In this document: positions 5,402 through 8,035 of the stretch, one piece after another
How the letters are laid out: each line of letters opens with the position of its first letter
How positions within the stretch are numbered: position 1 is the stretch's first letter
Source: a bacterium
Lineage (GTDB): Bacteria; Babelota; Babeliae; Babelales; Vermiphilaceae
Direction: 5' to 3'
DNA length: 8,035 bases
Assembly (NCBI GenBank): GCA_021827875.1
Contig: JAKAUA010000022.1
Location: 1-8,035, forward strand
The notes under the pieces: generated by a model
Told to the model about the DNA's origin: nothing
The model's database searches: none
The model's input: only the letters and a program-made list of their open reading frames with translations
Program-made: the position numbers and the translations under genes

Positions 5402-6226
5402 ATGTCACTCATTCACCTTATTATCGGTTGGCACGATATAATCGAGGTACTCTTTTTTGCTACGCTCGTTTACTATTTTTCTCGATGGTTAATTAATGAC
5501 AAACAAAAAAATCTACTCTTCTCTTTCTATGGCTATTGTATTGCGTTTGTCGCGGCATTTTATGGCAATTTCCCTACTATTGCAACACTATTATTTGTTA
5601 GTGCGCCCATCATGCTGGTGATTTTTATTGTGCTCCACCAAGAAATTTTGCAACGCAATTTTGTCAGTTTAAAAAATATCAGACCTGCTCGTACTCATGA
5701 CACTGAAGATTGGGTTGAAGCGCTCATTCGCTGCTGTTTAATGGCCATGAATAACAATAAAGAATTTTTATGTGTTATTGAGCAAAAAGATTCATTGTTA
5801 GACCTGATGGATAGTGCCTTTTTTATAGATGCGCCCCTCAATTCGGGATTACTCGGCTTGTTGCTCGAAAACAATAGTATTGAATCAGATAAATTACTGT
5901 GGATTACGCATACTGGCGCACTGCGTGCTATTAATGCACAGTGGAATCTTGAAAAACAAAACCTATCCCACGTTGAAGAAGATACTACTAGTTGGAAGCA
6001 TGCAGCTACTTTTATATCAAGCAAGACTGATGCAATTATCTTTAAAGCATCTCCTGCGCATCGTCTTTTTGATGTTGTTGTCCAAGAACAACAATTCGAG
6101 CGGCTCAATGCTACTATGATAATAAAATTGATTAAAAAATATCAGGGCTCTGTAAAAAAGCAAAGTCAGGGAGGAATAGATGTACCACATCATCAAAAAG
6201 GCATTAACCAACAACATCGCGCTTAA
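5402..6226 (+). CDS. cdaA: CdaA-like membrane diadenylate cyclase homolog with degenerate active-site motifs
   Basis: 274 aa, close to the roughly 273 aa of Listeria CdaA. CdaA makes cyclic di-AMP from two ATP at the membrane. The start at 5402 is chosen for AAGGAG (5391-5396) five bases upstream. Three hydrophobic segments lie at about 11-31, 38-55 and 58-79, followed by the CdaA-like HQEILQR (79-85). The DAC-like domain runs about 105-245: EFLCVIEQKDSLLDLMDSA (121-139) and FIDAPLNSGLLGLLL (141-155) match the family's IERxTGLxxYIETG and L-xA-xVSSELLxNIF. Position by position, the catalytic DGA reads DKL (163-165) and the RHR of GTRHRAA reads WKH (198-200, in SWKHAA), although the following ISSKTDAIIFKAS fits the family. 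Both nucleotide-binding/catalytic motifs are thus altered, so cyclase activity is doubtful. First gene of the cdaA-cdaR-glmM operon; its last 47 nt overlap cdaR. Homology is inferred from pattern and synteny, without a search. Confidence 0.8.
   Translation: MSLIHLIIGWHDIIEVLFFATLVYYFSRWLINDKQKNLLFSFYGYCIAFVAAFYGNFPTIATLLFVSAPIMLVIFIVLHQEILQRNFVSLKNIRPARTHDTEDWVEALIRCCLMAMNNNKEFLCVIEQKDSLLDLMDSAFFIDAPLNSGLLGLLLENNSIESDKLLWITHTGALRAINAQWNLEKQNLSHVEEDTTSWKHAATFISSKTDAIIFKASPAHRLFDVVVQEQQFERLNATMIIKLIKKYQGSVKKQSQGGIDVPHHQKGINQQHRA
6167..6179 (+). promoter_or_regulatory. Ribosome binding site of the cdaR/ybbR-like gene, inside the end of cdaA
   Basis: AGGGAGGA precedes the ATG at 6180 by four to five bases and lies within the coding sequence of the upstream gene. 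It confirms that the second gene starts inside the first and that the two are co-transcribed and probably translationally coupled. Confidence 0.7.
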
Positions 6227-6566
6227 AATTGTTTCTATTATGTTGGGTTATGCACTCTGGAATACCGTGAGCCAACAACAAACCGTTACTATTTCTCGCG
6301 ACGTTCCTCTCTATTTTTATAATATTCCTCAATCATATCATATCAATGCACCGGAAATGGTAACTATCGCATTGGAAGGTAAAAAGAAATATCTTAAGCT
6401 TTTAGCACCGGATCAACTTGCCATCCATATTAATGGACAAGAGTTACATATTGGTGAACAACCATTGATCATGAATGAAAAAAAATTATTTTTACCGGAA
6501 ATAATTAAGCTGGTAAACTATTCTCCTACCGTAATTACTATCGACACACAAGAACAACTAAGTTAA
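6180..6566 (+). CDS. cdaR: Short CdaR/YbbR-like membrane-anchored protein
   Basis: 128 aa. In Firmicutes CdaR (YbbR) is an extracytoplasmic membrane-anchored regulator of CdaA. Visible here: NNIALKIVSIMLGYALWNTV (11-30), the typical YbbR start (N-x-x-LKI-x-S-x-x-x-A-x-x-LW) that forms one transmembrane anchor with the rest outside. Residues 35-123 form one YbbR-like repeat: TVTISRDVPLYFYNIP, then PEMVTIALEGKKKYLKLL, then DQLAIHINGQEL, ending NYSPTVITIDTQ. This order of short beta strands, with a substituted 'xGpkxxL' element and a closing 'PxxVxv' strand, matches the repeat. Bacillus CdaR carries several such repeats, so this is a minimal form. The ATG at 6180 has AGGGAGGA at 6168-6175 and overlaps the end of cdaA by 47 nt. 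glmM follows after 48 nt with no terminator between. The position between cdaA and glmM supports the call strongly; sequence alone supports it moderately. Confidence 0.75.
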   Translation: MYHIIKKALTNNIALKIVSIMLGYALWNTVSQQQTVTISRDVPLYFYNIPQSYHINAPEMVTIALEGKKKYLKLLAPDQLAIHINGQELHIGEQPLIMNEKKLFLPEIIKLVNYSPTVITIDTQEQLS

Positions 6567-6614
6567 CGCTGCGCTTGTGAGAAAAATATCATTTAGTTAT
6601 GTTCAGGATTATCG

Positions 6615-7946
6615 ATGCAAAGCTCATCATCCACCATTTTTGGCACCGACGGCATTAGAAAGCGCGTAGGGGTAGCTCCATTATCGCCCGACACGTTACC
6701 TCAGCTTGGTTACGCCACTGGGCTTTGGGCGCAGCAAAAATATGGCAGCGCAGTAAACATTATTATCGCACAAGATACCCGCGAATCATGCGATGAGATT
6801 AAGATGGGATTAGCACGCGGCCTTTTAGCTCATACTATTATGCTCTCAGATGCAGGAGTATTACCCACCCCAGCAACCTATCTTTTAGCCAAAAATGATT
6901 CTACCATTCATTGTGCCATCGTCATTTCAGCGTCGCACAACCCCTATTATGATAACGGTATAAAAATTATTGACGCAAAAACGGGCAAAATAAGTGCAGA
7001 AGATGAGGCGCTTATAAGCGCGTATTACTATGATACGAACGCTATCATGAGAGTAGATGCTATCGGCACAATGCGCCAACTAGAACATGCACAACAAACA
7101 TACGCAGATATGCTTATTGCACGATTCCCCAAAAATCTATTAGCCGGAAAAAAAATTATTATTGATTGTGCCCATGGCGCAACATACCAGATAGCACCAC
7201 TCATTTTCAAAGCATTGGGTGCAGATCTGACCGTTATTAATGCACAACCCAGTGGGCAGAATATTAATGACACCTGCGGCGCAACCGACCCACAACAACT
7301 ACAAGCGGCAGTCCTCGCACATAATGCCGACATGGGATTTGCCTTTGATGGTGATGGCGATCGTGTAACGGTTGTTTCATCTGTCGGAGAGATAAAGGAT
7401 GGTGACGATATTCTTGCAATGCTCATGACAGACCCTACTTATGCCTCAGAACAAGTAATTGTAGGGACCATTATGAGCAATTGTGCTCTCAGCAATTTTG
7501 CTGCACAGAATGATAAACACCTTGCGTGCACCAACGTTGGTGATAAGCATGTTGTCCGTTATATGAAAAAACATAATTGTATTTTGGGTGGCGAGCCGTC
7601 CGGCCATATTATTATGACTGATTATTTAGATTCCAGTGATGGCATTTATACCGCACTCCGTTTGGTGCAAGCCTTGCAAGTAACTTATAATTGGGCCATG
7701 CACTCATTTACCCATTATCCACAAGTGATAATAAATATGCCGGTAACTGAAAAAAAAGATTTAACAAAGCCCGAAATACAACAGATATTCGCCATGCATG
7801 AACAGCTGTTGAAAGGGGGACGCATTATAGTGCGTTATTCCGGTACAGAAAATATATTACGTATTATGGTTGAAGATAGCACCCATGACAATAGCCTATC
7901 TTTGGCCCATTCGCTTGCAGATGCATTTAGCAAGCAACTCTCATAA
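6615..7946 (+). CDS. glmM: Phosphoglucosamine mutase GlmM
   Basis: Interconverts glucosamine-6-phosphate and glucosamine-1-phosphate in the cytoplasm, the step that feeds UDP-GlcNAc for peptidoglycan and lipopolysaccharide. 443 aa, the usual length (about 440-450). Alpha-D-phosphohexomutase signatures are complete: N-terminal FGTDGIR (9-15), active-site serine loop SASHNP with the phosphorylated Ser at 107, metal loop DGDGDR (245-250), sugar-binding GGEPSGH (325-331) and the C-terminal phosphate-binding RYSGTEN (407-413). Y in place of the commoner P in RPSGTE is found in other GlmM proteins as well. The start ATG at 6615 has AGGA at 6605-6608. Third gene of the operon; in Firmicutes GlmM binds CdaA and lowers its activity, so the conserved order is functional there. 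All catalytic residues I can check are present, so activity is expected. Confidence 0.96.
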   Translation: MQSSSSTIFGTDGIRKRVGVAPLSPDTLPQLGYATGLWAQQKYGSAVNIIIAQDTRESCDEIKMGLARGLLAHTIMLSDAGVLPTPATYLLAKNDSTIHCAIVISASHNPYYDNGIKIIDAKTGKISAEDEALISAYYYDTNAIMRVDAIGTMRQLEHAQQTYADMLIARFPKNLLAGKKIIIDCAHGATYQIAPLIFKALGADLTVINAQPSGQNINDTCGATDPQQLQAAVLAHNADMGFAFDGDGDRVTVVSSVGEIKDGDDILAMLMTDPTYASEQVIVGTIMSNCALSNFAAQNDKHLACTNVGDKHVVRYMKKHNCILGGEPSGHIIMTDYLDSSDGIYTALRLVQALQVTYNWAMHSFTHYPQVIINMPVTEKKDLTKPEIQQIFAMHEQLLKGGRIIVRYSGTENILRIMVEDSTHDNSLSLAHSLADAFSKQLS

Positions 7947-7962
7947 CAAGGAATCAGAAATT

Positions 7963-8035
7963 ATGACAAAAAAATTACATGAATTTATAGAAAAAATAAG
8001 CACCTTTATTTGGCGCCTTTTTTTAGGTGGCCTGG
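7963..8035 (+). CDS. Start of an unidentified gene, probably a membrane protein (runs off the window)
   Basis: The ATG at 7963 follows AAGGAA (7948-7953) and lies 16 nt after the glmM stop. The frame is open to the window edge: 24 codons reading MTKKLHEFIEKIS, then TFIWRLFLGGL. A polar, charged start followed by an aromatic/hydrophobic run suggests the beginning of a transmembrane segment. The short gap and ribosome site suggest it is the fourth gene of the cdaA-cdaR-glmM operon. Too little is visible to name a family; DUF502-type membrane proteins have a broadly similar beginning, but that is only a guess. Confidence 0.6.
   Translation, partial: MTKKLHEFIEKISTFIWRLFLGGL

Noticed and set aside
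5695..6108. Minus-strand frame of 137 codons opposite the cdaA-like gene.
   Set aside because: No start signals and low-quality composition (serine and cysteine rich). The plus-strand frame carries the CdaA-like framework and sits in a conserved operon.
6567..6614. Terminator or promoter between cdaR and glmM.
   Set aside because: The 48 nt show no stem followed by a T run and no convincing -35/-10 pair; only the AGGA ribosome site for glmM is supportable.
7028..7426. Long minus-strand frame of 132 codons within glmM.
   Set aside because: It lies antisense to the conserved metal loop and core of GlmM, has a serine/cysteine/alanine-rich composition typical of an antisense shadow, and has no ribosome site.

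Overview
The window is AT-rich, gene-dense bacterial chromosome. It carries five intact housekeeping-type genes, the start of another at the right edge, and a small accessory cluster of lineage-specific secreted proteins. The gene content is chromosomal and shows no phage, plasmid, CRISPR or rRNA/tRNA genes. Low G+C, short leader-bearing paralogs with decayed copies and a REP-like palindrome would fit a reduced-genome, host-associated bacterium such as Candidatus Dependentiae (TM6). That placement is inference from general impression and has not been tested.

Layout. 174-2498 (+) is a complete UvrD/PcrA superfamily 1 DNA helicase with all signature motifs and a C-terminal Tudor-like domain. 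Only 4 nt beyond its stop, and convergent with it, lies a minus-strand cluster of three tandem paralogs (2503-3813). Each encodes a small protein of about 140 residues with an N-terminal signal peptide and a family I do not recognise. Only the middle copy (2946-3371) is intact. The first-transcribed copy (3391-3813) has an in-frame TAA inside the signal peptide. The last copy (2503-2915) has lost its ATG (ATT in its place) and carries a one-base frameshift. Region 3814-4192 holds no gene. It contains an intrinsic terminator pointing left, a perfect TATAAT at its tail, two short palindromes, and a 176-bp element bounded by nearly perfect 27-bp inverted REP-like palindromes. 4193-5209 (-) is tryptophanyl-tRNA synthetase.

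From a divergent intergenic region (5210-5401), a plus-strand operon follows in the order cdaA-like, cdaR/ybbR-like, glmM, then an unidentified partial gene. This is the classical cdaA-cdaR-glmM arrangement that in Firmicutes links c-di-AMP synthesis to peptidoglycan precursor supply: CdaA makes c-di-AMP, CdaR modulates it, and GlmM makes glucosamine-1-phosphate and binds CdaA. Here GlmM keeps its catalytic motifs. The CdaA-like protein keeps the membrane topology and fold-defining segments, but its DGA and RHR active-site motifs read as DKL and WKH. CdaR is cut down to a membrane anchor and one YbbR-type domain. The operon therefore looks like a reduced version in which the cyclase may have become a pseudoenzyme or scaffold.

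The points most worth a second look are the apparently dead diadenylate cyclase in an otherwise conserved operon, the triplicated secreted family with one live and two broken copies, and the REP-like inverted pair between that family and trpS.
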